From Metellina segmentata (lineage: Eukaryota; Arthropoda; Arachnida; Araneae; Tetragnathidae), in contig OX375881.1 in assembly GCA_947359465.1 (NCBI GenBank), positions 77,965,914 through 78,029,913 of the forward strand: DNA of 64,000 nucleotides, read 5' to 3'. The notes beneath the pieces are model-generated. The model made no database searches and had not been told where the DNA came from. It saw only the letters and a program-made list of their open reading frames with translations. The translations under genes were made by a program, and so were the position numbers. Of the stretch, positions 38,010-49,870 are shown in pieces; position 1 is the stretch's first letter, and every line of letters begins with the position of its first letter.

Positions 38010-39480
38010 TTCACAGAATGTCATCCCAAATACGAAAGGAAATTCTGCACCCTCCAGCAACGTAGCATACCTCTGCAGCAAAAATGAAATGCCGTCCTAC
38101 CGAAGGAAAGCTGTAAATCACGCGCATCGTGCTGGAGCTTGAACAATAAAATTTTACTAGCAGCGTGGGAGAGTAATGCGAAGTAGTTCATTGTTAAGCC
38201 GTATGTTTACGCCAAACCAGTTTTGCGATATGGCAGGAACGGCGAGGGCGGTTTACGACTCCTGGGCGAATGGTGGCTGTTTGCCTAAACTAAGTTTTCT
38301 CACCAGAGAGCCCATTCTGCAGCATTCGATATTGCACTGGTCCTTGGATATTTCGGAATGGAGGTGGCAGGCTGCGAAGTATCCTGCAGCTTATACAGCT
38401 CAGTGTGGAATAAATCCGAGGAAAAACTAAACGAAGGACTAAACACAGAAGAGGGAAGTGGCAGAGGAGTAATGTTTAGACCGGATACTTATTGAGAGTG
38501 TTTAATTTATCACCTACAAATATGGTTCTATATATGTGCTACGAAAACCTCGACAGAGAAAATTCTATCAAATATACAGACTTGTCTACAAATTATTTTA
38601 AATGTAGTTAAGGAATTTACTGGTCTAATTTCATTCTATTATATTTATACACTTTATTTCTCAATCGAATTCCCGGCACTTTCTGAGGAATATAACAAAT
38701 AAAGAGATTTGTGAATGCTGTTGCGTTGGGTGGAACTTTCTGGATTACCACTATTATCTGGTCCAATTTGCAATAGCTTATGCCCATCTCTATTACATGT
38801 ATGTAAATGTTTCCTTGCGCACTATATATTCTTTGGTTTATGAAGCTATTGTTGTTTATGATAGATATATGTTTTCCTAAACTTGATATTGTACTAGTTA
38901 GTGGATATTCCGGAACGGATGTAATTTGCAGTTTATAGAGTTAACATGAAATAAAGTATACAAAAATGAATAACTAAACACAGATTGACAAAGGGGCAGA
39001 ACAACAATGGTAACACTTGTGGCCATTGTTTCTCTGCCACTTTAACTCCCTGCTGTTACCACCACGGATATTTATTATAAGAGTTTGTTTAATTTATTAC
39101 CTCCGGAAATAGTTTGATATATCCACGAAAATCTAGTCATACAATTGAAATTCAATAACATATAGATATGTTAGTAATCTCTCAATATTATTTTGAGTAT
39201 AGAAAATGCTCCCAAGATTCTTTTCTTCGTTTCTCGATCGAATTCCCAGCACTTTCTGAGGAGAGATCAATTTTTGAAACAGATATGTTCGGTTGAACTT
39301 TGTGAAGTTTCAGTAGGCTCACAATATAAAGACTCGATTTCTATTAATTTGTACATACGTGTTAAATGTATTTATATTTTTTACCTATTTTCTTTGACGT
39401 ATGCAGCTACCGTTGTTTATAATGCGGTTTTTCTCGCAGTTTCTATCGTATCTAGCCCGAGTATGTCACCATGATAAATA
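38010..39480 (+). repeat. GC island (38010-38440) followed by decayed tandem copies, period ~570-580 bp
   Basis: In the first copy GGATATTTCGGAATGGAGGT lies near 38346 and TTCCCGGCACTTTCTGAGGA near 38671. The second copy has GGATATTCCGGAACGGATGT (38903) and TTCCCAGCACTTTCTGAGGA (39242). Intermediate words agree: AACTAAACACAG, and ATACTTATTGAGAGTGTTTAATTTAT against ATATTTATTATAAGAGTTTGTTTAATTTAT (each shown only in part). A third partial copy is recognisable at about 39400 (GCAGCTACCGTTGTTTATAA against GAAGCTATTGTTGTTTATGA at 38842). Counting 60-bp samples, 38341-38400 is 50% GC and the matching 38901-38960 is 32%. The 84-codon frame at 38176-38430 lies in the GC copy and is not conserved in the others. 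Confidence 0.85.
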
Positions 39481-41589
39481 TTAGAGGAAGTTGTCGAATT
39501 GACTACAAGTATTTAAATTTGTTAATTTAAAATATTATAAATTGAAAACTTTCCAAGTACAAATGCATGAATCAGATGCATCAACGTATAGCAGATCAAG
39601 TAATATTTATATGAGGTAGACTTAATTCTGCACTCGGGACCGAAATTGCACTGTACATTTGTAAAAGATGTAAAAATGAGGGTGAGAAGAATAACACTCT
39701 ATGTAAAAGACGCTATAAAGGACTAGATATTTAAGAATCGAACAATAAACATTTAGTACATCATCAAATAGAAGATGTTAAGTCTAAATAATGTACATCA
39801 CACTCAATTCATGCCTAAATACAGTTACGTGCACTCATGATTCCCCCAAAGACATTTTTTACCATTGATCTGTATTTGAAAGTAAACAAAAATGAGTAAA
39901 AGCGAACATTCACTTCGTGGTTCCATAAAATTGGTCTACTAAAATTTAAAAAAATAAATGGTATGTTCTACCGTGAAACTGACTTTATTCTTCCTATGTC
40001 ACGTACATTGGTGGATCTTTGAGAAATTGTTACAACTTCTTGTTAGAAAAAATCAGTTTATCCTTAAACCCCCGAGGACAAAAGGATAGTAAAAAGAAAA
40101 TTCGAGTTTGAGGATGGGGATATTTCTCAAACGGAGCTTGATCTCTGACAGCTGCAAAGAAAGAAATACACAAAATACAAATATCAATGTCATGCTATCA
40201 CAAAGCTCCTGTTCAGTAACAAAATAGTTTTCGTCCCTAGAGATATCATTTTGCTAAATTAACACATGTATTAAATTTTTATTTTAAGATAAGAGTTCAA
40301 AGAGTTTTTGCTCCAAAATTACAAATCAATTCCTTAAGGAAATGTATTCTAAATTTGTGGTAGGTCGTAAAAGTTCCAGCTTCCCCAAACGCTTTAGGAT
40401 ATTATTTTAGAAGATATTTTTTATACATTTAGATGTATAATCTCAATATGCAGTTAAAAAACTTGATCGATGTATTGAAAACATGATAAAAAGTTTAGCA
40501 ATAACATTTATATATGCTTCCATTACTGTTTCAACTTAATGACTTAATTTTGATGGTAATAAATATGTTGTATATGCACTTATAAAATAATGTGTGATCC
40601 GTTGCGTAATTTGAAATGCCGTTCTATTTCGAACTAGCATCCAAGCTGTAGTTCGTAGTTTGTATAATAATGGTATAGGATATATCTGGAAAAAATCTAA
40701 CTATTGTTCACGGACTCTAAATGCTCTCAACTTATGACACACCAAATAATTCTACAAACAGTTGTCTGATTCAAATATTATTTCACCTCTTTTACTATAC
40801 GATTGCAGTTTCAATGAAAACTGTTTTAACTGTATAGTACCATTAAAAGTATCGTATGAAACATAATCAAGTTTTATGAACCTATGAAATATACACTTAT
40901 TCTTTTAAAATTTTGCTTTAAACTTGTGAACATCCTAAAAAACAAATTATAAAACTCGAAGAAAATCATAATTAATTTTTTAAATTTGTATTCAGAATGA
41001 AACACAATGGTTAAGTATTACTAAGTACAGTACATGGAACATATGCGAACATCGCATTAGGAGTGGCTTGAGACAAATTATTACTTTTAAAATACAAGTA
41101 TTAAGAACATAAAAACGTACTCTTTACTAGTCTAATATGGGCCAGCATTGGTATCTTCACAAATGATGGGTCATATTAACCAGCCGATTTAATCAGAGTT
41201 TTAATGAAATATGTAACATTTGATATTTCAAGGTTGTGATAGTTAAAACATCGCGAACTAATTAAGAAATAAACAAATAATCGGTAGATATTACTAATTG
41301 TGTTTAATTAGATGCTATTTGATGTATGTAAAGTAACGCTAAGAAAAATGTGTTTTTATAAAAACCAAGCAAACCTCAAAAGGAATTAATTACTATATTT
41401 AAATAAGGATAACACTTGAAACCGCTGAGGCGAAATTCAAGAAAAAAGGATAATGGTCATGAACTCGTTGTAAATAACTTAAGAGAAAACTAAAATAATC
41501 GGGCTACAAACGAAGAATCAATTGTTTTTAATAATAGTAACCATCGGCATTCAAAGGATTAATCATCGAAATTAGTCTGGAAGTTAATT
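39481..41589. other. AT-rich sequence, nothing recognised
   Basis: No tandem array, transposon or coding feature that I can support. Confidence 0.5.
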
Positions 41590-42199
41590 ATTCGAAAACC
41601 CGAGAAAGTCAAGCTGCAAAGTATTCTTCAGCGGCCATATCCCATAAACATTCAGAATATCCCGTTCTGGGAATACAAATAAAAGCCTGGGTAATGGGAA
41701 AATTTCCAGCATAAATAACAGTTATGAATCCAGCCTCTGCAGAAATTACACGCATAAATACATTTTAAATATCCACCGAGCTCCTAAAAGCATATTTTAC
41801 CTAGCTCTCCTTTCACTGTCTATAAAACTTTCTTGGTCTTAACCAAAATGTCCGTTGCGGATACTCTTCGCCTTCTTCCGTTACTTAAATTTGAAACGAG
41901 TTGGGAAATAAAGAACTCTTTGGGTGGAATCGAGTTACATGAAGCAAAATATTCATTAAAACTTTAAATCATTCTCCAAATCGATCTCTTTGCACAAGAG
42001 TTTGGGAAAAAGAATTCGGGCAAGATCCAGAAAACACCGCTTACGGTAATTAATTTATTCATCGGGTTGAGTAGACCGGTTCCTGCTGTTACCGAGAGCC
42101 TTATTTTCCGCTCAGAGGATTCAAGAATTGAATCCCATTTTCATTAAAAGGGAAGACGTCTTTTGAAGTCGATTCTCTCATTGGTATATATTCTAACGC
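41590..42199. other. GC-richer island, unknown
   Basis: A block of mixed composition with no extended open frame; it contains words such as GGGTTGAGTAGACCGGTTCC near 42064. It abuts, on its right, a 4-copy tandem array whose first copy is GC-rich. Confidence 0.4.
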
Positions 42200-43100
42200 G
42201 GAGAGTGCTTGATGTGGCTTTTAGCCGCATCATTCGCCAGGTAACCCATTCTGTTGTCCTGTATAAGATGCTCAATTCCCGTGTAATATTACTTTGCTAA
42301 AACATTGGTTTGAAGAGTAATGGATAATGAGTTCTATTTTACATTGTGCTTTGTTTTTGATAACTTTTAGCATCTTTTCGGTTTTGTGTTTAAGTGTTTT
42401 TAAATGAAAAAAAATTAGAGGAATTTTGGAAAAAAAATTTTAATGGATGAAATGATGGTTTGATTTTGCTGATGTGGCTTTGAGCTGGATCTTTCATAAG
42501 ATAATCCATAATTTTTCTAAATAAAAATGATTAATTCATGAATACTATACATTTGGTACAGAATGAGCTTTAAAATAATGACTTTTATTTTTCCATTTTA
42601 TTGTTTTTGTTGAATTTTAGCTTCTTTTCTGCTTGATATTTCACTGTTTTCTGACTGGAAAAGATTTGTATATTTAATGCGAAAATTAATGAAATTTTTG
42701 GAACTGTTTAATGTTTGAAGTGATAGATGGTGCTTTATTATGGTTTTATCCATACGATTCTCCTAATTCCCATGTTTTCTTGTACCTAGAGGACGATGCT
42801 TATTCGAAATTATGTCTTGAAAATTCAACAGAAGAATATTGAGTAATGAATTATGTTTTACATTTTACTTTGTTTTGTTTATGAGGCCTTTATCTTCCCT
42901 AACTATGTTCTATTACAGAGTTTTCTGAATGAAAAGGACAGGTATATTTCAGAGGAAAATAATTAATGGAATATTTTTAGGGAGAAATGCTTAATGTAAA
43001 AAATGATGGTTAGTTTTAGAATTTGAAGTAGCTTTTAGATGGTCGGATATCAGTCGGATAATCTATTTTGAATTCCAGTACATGTCTGGTAAATAATACT
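42200..43100 (+). repeat. Degenerate tandem array, ~260-300 bp period, 4 copies
   Basis: Anchor GATGTGGCTTTTAGCCGCAT (42211) recurs as GATGTGGCTTTGAGCTGGAT (42471), GGTGCTTTATTATGGTTTTA (about 42729) and GTAGCTTTTAGATGGTCGGA (about 43028). A second anchor, TTTTACATTGTGCTTTGTTT (about 42336), recurs as TTTTACATTTTACTTTGTTT (about 42855). GC of the 60-bp sample is 50% in the first copy (42201-42260) and 32% in the second (42461-42520). Unlike the array at 23.4 kb, with which it shares only the period. Confidence 0.82.
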
Positions 43101-44043
43101 TTTGAAAATATTAAATGTTGAGATCGCCCTTCGTATCCGGAACGCCTTAATTACTTCTATATAAAATGTTGTTTTGTTTGTAGAGGAAGAGAAGGACAAG
43201 AACATAAGTCAAAAAGCTGTTTCTTTAAGTAAGGTGAGGACATGCGCGATGTCTTTGAATACAGAGGAGGAGTTATAAAAATTATTACCTCTCAAAGTCT
43301 TGCAAAATGAATTTTTAAACTTTGCATTTACGGCCAGGACCATCTAATCTCTAATACAACTCTAGAAATTCAAAAAGTTGAGAGCATGGATTTGTACCTC
43401 AGAAAACACAACACCGAAGACATATTTCACGAACGTACTTTTTAATTATTCACAATGAAACAATCTAGGATTATTAAGTCTGTTTATTTTATTCCTATGG
43501 ACTATGTAGTTCTATACTTTTTAGTCACACTAAAAGGGTAAGTAAGAGTGATGACTGCAAGAGAGAAGTACTCCTTTTAACATTTTCCTACTCTATAGCT
43601 GAGAGACACACGTTATAAACTATGATGAAACCAAAGAGTATATGAAGCGGCACATAATCACCTATAAATCTTATAAAAGAAAGTCCTAAGTCAAGGGGAA
43701 TACAATAAAGAATATATTACTTAAGTCCTAATTTATCTGTCACTATACGTAGTACAATGCAGGTGGAATCTTCTATTTTATCTTAACCATCCCCATTGAA
43801 GAGAACTGAACCTATATAGTGATTTGTGATACCGTCGAAAACAAAAACAAATACTTATTTTGTAATTTGATGTCTGAACTAAAAATATACAATAAACAAC
43901 TGAATAATTATCAATCCGTTCACGAACCATGGACACACACGGATGTAGATGCAATTTATGTATAAATAGAAGAGGCTTAACGATGAAATATTGACATTGC
44001 AGTACCCCATGACTTGTGTAACTTCATCATATCAATACTAAGA
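43101..44043. other. AT-rich sequence, nothing recognised
   Basis: No supported feature. Confidence 0.5.
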
Positions 44044-44417
44044 AGTCTTCGTTGACTGTGGTGCTAATGCCTCCAAGTTTCGATTTCTTCTGAAGCAGCA
44101 CACTGAACTATCAGTGACGGCCTGGGATCAATCCAAAGGGGAAAATACGAGGACGGCATCTCGTAACATTGAACAACGTTCACATAACGAGGACATACCT
44201 GAACGGGCGCCCCACTCTCAAAACTTCCACCCCACGTCAGCGTCAGGACATATGAAGTCACGGCAGATTTAACATGGATCAGCCCCCTCGTTCATGAAGA
44301 TAATTGACTGGGTTGAGTTTCGAAATCGCAACGCTCCGGTTGCGAATATATTACTCTTCCAAATTGGCTACCGGCATCCCCTGGCTCAATACGAAAACAA
44401 TGGAGATGTGGAACAAG
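44044..44417 (+). repeat. Dispersed repeat fragment, unclassified
   Basis: The segment CTATCAGTGACGGCCTGGGA followed by TCAATCCAAAGGGGAAAATA (44108-44147) has a diverged partner at 46151-46190 (CTATTAGTGATGGTCTGGGA, then ACAATACCCATGGGAAGATC). The block is GC-richer and may be part of a SINE or LINE tail. No coding content recognised. Confidence 0.5.
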
Positions 44418-45249
44418 TACAGGGTGGCCTTAAAAGCTCCAGTACTGACGATTCATGAATTTATTATACAAAAACAACAAACATTTAAACAATTATTTTT
44501 ATGCCAACGGTGAAAGCACTTTTAACCTAACGTAGGAAAAAAAAATTTGAGCGTACATTTATTATAAATATTTAAAATGTCAGCCCTTTTTTTTTGTAGC
44601 CAAAGCTTAACTCCTTTGCGCATATTTTTAAAAACGCGTTTCAAGATGCTGACTTCTTGTATCCCTTGAGTAATGGCAATTTTCAGATCAACTATTGTTT
44701 GGTGATTATCTTCATGAACTTTGTTCTTTAAATATCTCCACAGAAAAAAAGTCAGGGATGCGCAGATCGGGGAACGAAGTGGCCAAAGGTTTCTTGAGAT
44801 GAGTCGATCGCCAAACGATATTGAAGTATGCCCATGGTTTCATAACTTGTATGGCAAATTGCAACGTCTTCTTGGAACCAAGAGTCTCGTTCATTCACTT
44901 CTAATAATGCAACAAATCGTCGAATAAGTTGATATAACGTATGTTTACTCGGTAATGCATCATTTGGTTATTTATGGCGCCATAATTATTTACAACTTTC
45001 ATATGATTTACATTCAAAATAAGCCTCAAACACCTCAATTCTCTGAATGCGTAATAAATTCATCTTGCAATGAAGAATAAAATGACGTGGAATTCTATTA
45101 TCGCACAACTTCAGTGCGAAGAAAATCCAAACGATAAAAATTAAATAGTCGATAAAACTATAAGCAGACGATAAAATTCAATAATTAAAAAAACACGGTC
45201 AATAAATTTTTTTGAAGTTGGAGTACGGGAACTCTTAGGACACCCTGTA
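44418..45249 (-). mobile_element. Internally deleted mariner-like element with both terminal repeats
   Basis: Left end TACAGGGTGGCCTTAAAAG (44418) and right end, read on the minus strand from 45249, TACAGGGTGTCCTAAGAG form matching terminal inverted repeats. The 832-bp length is shorter than the roughly 1.2-1.3 kb usual for such elements. The ends and the protein remnants inside agree with a mariner-type element whose transposase has a DUF4817-like N-terminus. TA forms the first and last two bases of the repeats as placed. Confidence 0.88.
44522..45063 (-). pseudogene. Mariner-like transposase, N- and C-terminal parts joined by deletion
   Basis: From 45063 the minus strand reads MNLLRIQRIEVFEAYFECKS, two stops, then PNDALPSKHTLYQLIRRF, an N-terminal helix-turn-helix of DUF4817 type. 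It passes directly to VALLEVNERDSWFQEDVAIC, whose Asp is the expected second catalytic residue. The first catalytic region and about a third of the protein are missing, so the deletion joins the HTH to the middle of the DDE domain. SFPDLRIPDFF carries the expected third Asp (IPD), with small indels shifting the frame on either side. KNKVHEDNHQTIVDLKIAIT and KNMRKGVKLWLQKKRADIL form the C-terminus. Non-functional. Confidence 0.85.
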
Positions 45250-46127
45250 CATTGGTAAAAACTGAATTAAATGAAGCTTGTTTCAAGATAAATATAGTCC
45301 TAATTCAGAAGAGAAGTTCCGTCACCGGACCCTATCATTTTCAACAGCTCAATAATGAGACCTTGTTCCAAGTTGAAGTAAAAACCGAGATTTTAAGAGT
45401 TTATAACACTATACCATCAGTAATTGAATTAATCAATGTAACCCTCAATTAATTTCATCACACTCTGCAAAATCTGATACGATCTCTTACGGATGAGAAG
45501 AATATTCTGGAGATGAAGACAACATCAGTTATTAAGTTATCAGATCTTTCGGGATCATCCGAGTGGGCTCTTAATTCACTTGGGAAGGGAGACACCGTCT
45601 AGTCAATTTTCGGGTAATCAGAGTATCAGTAAGATTACATTATGCAATTATAGATTAACTTTTTGGGTGCAAGTATGGAGACGGACGCCTGTTAGAAAAA
45701 TTGTGACACTTAGAAATATATAAACTAAGGATTATACAGCACTACAAAGAATGCGAATAAACTGTATTTTACACTGCTCCAAATCTTTTTCTTCTCAGTT
45801 ACCTTTCTTTCAAATTAAAAATTAAAAAGTTTCATCGTTTTCCATATTATGGCTGCAGATTGCATGTTCATAATTAAAAATATATTCACTTACAACTTAG
45901 TTTGAGCGTGCTTGATAAATATAATATTAAGACATAATATCGTTTGCAAGTATAACGAAAGAACGTTCGCAATAAAAATTAAATACACGGAACATTTGCA
46001 CATTCAGTAGTCAAGAGAAAACTGTTCTTTCTCAAAAATTTCAAAGTTACTAGCAATCGAATGTTCTGTCTCAAGTCCGAAAAGAACCAGTCCAATCAAG
46101 TAGGTATAAAGATCTTTTAATTAACTT
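45250..46127. other. AT-rich sequence, nothing recognised
   Basis: A 66-codon frame at 45252-45452 has no recognised domain. Confidence 0.45.
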
Positions 46128-46205
46128 TACACTGGAGCAACACAATGGGCTATTAGTGATGGTCTGGGAACAATACCCATGGGAAGATCTTAGGAAACCA
46201 TGTAA
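46128..46205 (+). repeat. Second copy of the unclassified dispersed repeat
   Basis: Matches 44100-44165 over about 60 bp with several substitutions (GGAGCAACACAATGGGCTAT against GAAGCAGCACACTGAACTAT). Confidence 0.5.
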
Positions 46206-46689
46206 TTTTTAACCATAGTTAGATGATGAGTCATTATGAGTAGGAGTGGTTGTCCTATACAGCAACAAGAAATAAAGAGATACAAAATATCAAGAATTGT
46301 GCATAAAACACAAATGCTTATTAGACTACCTAAATTTTAAAAAATTGTAAAATACCACATCAAATGTTCAAATTAATTTTAAAACTGACGCTCAATTCTC
46401 ATATTTATTATTGTCCGTTATGTTGCTTCAAGGAGACAATAATTGTAATACCTACTATCCTTTTAATTATTCAAACACTAGAGGCAGAAATATTGACAAT
46501 CGAATGCACCTTTCTAATTTACAAATATAATATATCACAAGGCAGTCCAAACCTATATACTTTCATGTACAAAATTATCTTCACATACCCAAAATAATTA
46601 TATTTCAAGAAGTACCCAACCGATGTAATCAATGTTAAAAGGGAGTGTGTGAAAGACAAGCCTAAATAGCATTATTCAATCAAAAGTGG

Positions 46690-46832
46690 TCAGCCGGTAT
46701 TCGATATGCAAATCAAGGCGTTACGTAATCCGACGGTGAATCAAGCGCTTTGCGCAAAGTGAATATCTGAATGAATTTCTGAAATACAGTGTTAGGGCAG
46801 GATATGAGTTTAAGTACTAAAATCGGTTTGTT
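46690..46832 (+). mobile_element. Probable 5' region of a Tc1-like element
   Basis: CAGCCGGTATTCGATATGCA (46691) followed by AATCAAGGCG leads into the transposase start 140 bp later. It shares GATATGCAAAT with the 5' end of the Tcb2-like element at 30.4 kb, at a similar distance from the start codon. No right end was found. Confidence 0.45.
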
Positions 46833-47430
46833 ATGGCTCTGAGGTATCATTTGGAAGAATCTGTGACCTTGCTCATTATCGGCCGTTTAGAAGCATAACA
46901 GACAATCGTGGAAGCAGCGAGACCTGTGAATATTTCAAGACAGACAGTTTATGCTCTATGGAAACAATTTCAGAGCTCTGTAACTGTTGTAAAGAGTCCT
47001 GGACAAGGTCGTAAACATATAGCAACTGTTTCTCAATATCTATACGTGGCAATACCTACCCGTAGTAATGCTAAATCTACTGTTTGGCAGTTAAGTTCAG
47101 AGCTAGCAGCCGCCACGGGAACTGTTGTATCATGGCAAACTGTATACAGAAGGCTTAATGAAAAAGGCCCTTATGACAGAAAGCTGAGGGTATGTGTTCC
47201 ACTGTCGTCACACTACAAGAGAGATAGCTTTACTTAGTGCAAAGAACATCAGAACTGGATTCAATAACAATGGATCCATGTTTTCTCTTTACTGATGAGT
47301 CGAGGTTTAGTTTCACATTTAATTCTGAACGTTTTCTAAACCCTTGTCGTCATGAAGCAAAATTTCAGAATTGGCCTTTTTCGAATGTTTTTCCAACTTT
47401 ACATATTCAGGCAAAATAGCTTATCGGACC
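46833..47430 (+). pseudogene. Tc1-like transposase, N-terminal half
   Basis: The ATG at 46833 gives MALRYHLEESVTLLIIGRLE, then a stop, then QTIVEAARPVNISRQTVYAL, a helix-turn-helix. Next come KSPGQGRKHIATVSQY and SELAAATGTVVSWQTVYRRL, the second DNA-binding domain. After DRKLRVCVPL the frame meets stops in place of Trp (FT-stop-CKEHQNW) and Gln. A shift then brings LFTDESRFSFTFNSERF, which carries the first catalytic Asp. Similarity ends near 47430; the second Asp and the Glu are absent. It is a different Tc1 lineage from those at 6-7 kb and 29-30 kb. Confidence 0.85.
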
Positions 47431-47544
47431 TCATATGGATACTTTAAAGCTCACCCTATTCCCTCAGCAGGATTAGCCATCGCCAATTAGTATGTATGGG
47501 TTTTTAGTAATGCTCTTAACTTGGATAATTTTGAGATGGTTGGA
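47431..47544. other. Short spacer
   Basis: No feature; may contain unrecognisable remains of the preceding element. Confidence 0.3.
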
Positions 47545-48290
47545 ATAAAAAAATTTAAACCCCTTTTCCTGCATAAGACTCTATTACGCTGTATCAAACG
47601 TTGTGGGAAAAATCGTATGTTTTTTATTTAATATCTGAGTTTTCTATGAACTAGTAAATACATTTACATAGTAGTTTACTGTTATAATAAATATTTTTAG
47701 AATTTTCATTGTATATGCTCTGTATGTTTAAAATTTTAGGAATAAAAACTGCTCCTTCTACTGTTATTAAAACTGTGAACAATAGACACTGGCCCTTTTC
47801 TACATACATTTATTTTACAGAGGTACATTTATTTTAGTCCTAAATGTATTGCTTACAGTACGTTATACGCGTTTGATTATTATGTTTAAAAAATCTGTTT
47901 ACGTTTGAGATGGTTGCACCGTAAATGTAGGATTATAAGTGTCGCGAATTTAGCATAAAATAAATTCAAATTCCTTTTCCAGCATAAGAATCAACTACGC
48001 TGTCGTAATCGCTGTTGGAAAAATCTTATGTTTCTTCTTCAATATCTGCGTTTTCTATGAACTAGTACATAACTTTTCATATTTGTTTTAAGAAAGAATA
48101 AAAACTTTTGGAAATTATTTTTTGTATATAATCTGTATATTTAAAATTTAAAAAACTGTGCTAAGTCTGCAGTTACTAAAACCGTGAAAAATGGACATGG
48201 GCCCTTTTCTACATACATTTATTTTACGCACGTACATTTAGTTTAGTCTTAAATTTATTGTTCTAAGAATGTTATATGTGTCCTTTTTTC
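47545..48290 (+). repeat. Two-copy tandem repeat, period ~411 bp
   Basis: CCCCTTTTCCTGCATAAGAC (about 47560) pairs with TTCCTTTTCCAGCATAAGAA (about 47971). GTTTTCTATGAACTAGTA occurs in both, and CCCTTTTCTACATACATTTA is shared exactly (about 47793 and 48203). The copies are similar enough to be a fairly recent duplication relative to the other arrays. Confidence 0.9.
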
Positions 48291-48495
48291 AAAAATTTAA
48301 AAATCTGTTAACACGAACATTGTTACAAAAGGCGAAAAGACCCGGAAAAGGGATATAAGTTATCGATATTAAACTGGGATTTCGTGATAAATGAAGCTTT
48401 AAAATACATATATCGGTAATCATTAGACTGAAACACGCGAAGCTCTTAATGAACCGGACAAAAGATCCTGGAGAAATAAAGTAAAACAAAAAACG

Positions 48496-48498
<3 letters not shown>
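48291..48498. other. Unassigned sequence
   Basis: A 66-codon minus frame at 48289-48489 has no recognisable product. Confidence 0.35.

Positions 48499-48568
<70 letters not shown>
48499..48568. repeat. (TA)n microsatellite
   Basis: Uninterrupted TA dinucleotide run of about 70 bp. Confidence 0.98.
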
Positions 48569-48572
<4 letters not shown>

Positions 48573-49275
48573 TTAACGAAGTGTTTACTCAGAGTAACGA
48601 AGACTTTTCCTAGAATTTTATACCTTTAGAGAAAAACAGATGCCTTGGTTCGTTAACTGCTAGACAGAAAACTAAGCCTAGTCTATACTGATTAAATGGG
48701 AGTCGCACTGGAAACGAGTTTCAGCTATCTAAAAAATATGTTGTTTTTTCAACGCGATATATATTCTTCGTTAAATGTGTTAAGAACCGCAAAAACACAT
48801 ACCGCATCCAGTTCACTTCATTTCAATCCTATATTTCATGTCCCTCATTTAAATATGATGTGGGAGGCATGTGAAATGTATTTTATCGATAAATCGTCAG
48901 GTTGTGTATACATATATTTGATTTTCTTTTTAGATTGCGATGTATTTCATGTTGCTTTTCTTGTTCAATAATTCCAAACGGCTGTAAAATCCAACAAAGA
49001 AAAAGTATATCGTATCAAAGGATTTCTGGGATCAATACAAAGAAAGTAATGCTCTCTTTGCCATAATGAATACGAGGATTAGAAATGCGTATGGTGCATT
49101 TATTGGAAGATAAACAAAACACTAAATGCAGGTGGTTTTCTTTTTTTTTAAGGGAATAATATTTATCAAAGCAAAACTAAATTTAATTGATGTTCAGATG
49201 AAAAGTAAATAGGAAAAAGGAGACTAATATTCATATATTCAGAGTTAGTAATACATAATATATGCTGATAATACA
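48569..49275. other. AT-rich sequence, nothing recognised
   Basis: A 91-codon frame at 48696-48971 is aromatic-rich and matches no family I know. Confidence 0.45.
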
Positions 49276-49620
49276 TCTCTACTATTTTAAAATGAAGTGT
49301 TTGTGTGTGTGAACGGTCGTGACAAATCTATGGCACTTACAATAATGGGATATTTCACATAGGTAGTCCGAAGTTTTTGCTATCTGTCTACTGCACCCGA
49401 TTTTTAAAATTTAATCTAGAACATTTTAAAATGAATTCATTGGAATTTAATTATTATTGTTTTCTTATGAATGGCAATACCATAAAGAGATGGCAGATTC
49501 AAAATTTATTTTTTCCGCTTCCGTTTGATTTTGCGGAGGAACGATTTGTCGGCAGACTAAAAAAAATAAAGTTTAACTGGAATTATATAGTTCTCATTTC
49601 TATCTCCTAGATCGTTAAAG
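49276..49620 (+). mobile_element. Possible Helitron 5' end remnant
   Basis: TCTCTACTATTTTAAAATGA with AGTGTTTGTGTGTGTGAACG directly after an A resembles Helitron 5' ends of the TCTCTA...AATGTTTGTGTG type. No hairpin-CTAG end was found at a convincing distance, so only the 5' portion is proposed. The 77-codon frame at 49377 inside it is unsupported. Confidence 0.4.
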
Positions 49621-49822
49621 ACAGAAACAAATTTCAACGGATTTGAAATCTGGATAAAAAGTTTACACCAGATAGATACCTTATACATTTGATTTTCTTT
49701 TAATAAATGATTTTTAAATTAAACATTTATTTTTTCGCAAGAGATTGTTACGTCACCCCGATTGGTTCTCTTTGCAATTTGTATTTTGTAACACTTGACA
49801 GTGAGCGTTTCCCGTGGTGTAG

Positions 49823-49824
<2 letters not shown>

Positions 49825-49865
<41 letters not shown>
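49825..49865. repeat. (TA)n microsatellite
   Basis: TA run of about 40 bp; Helitron copy 3 inserted five bases further on. Confidence 0.97.
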
Positions 49866-49870
<5 letters not shown>

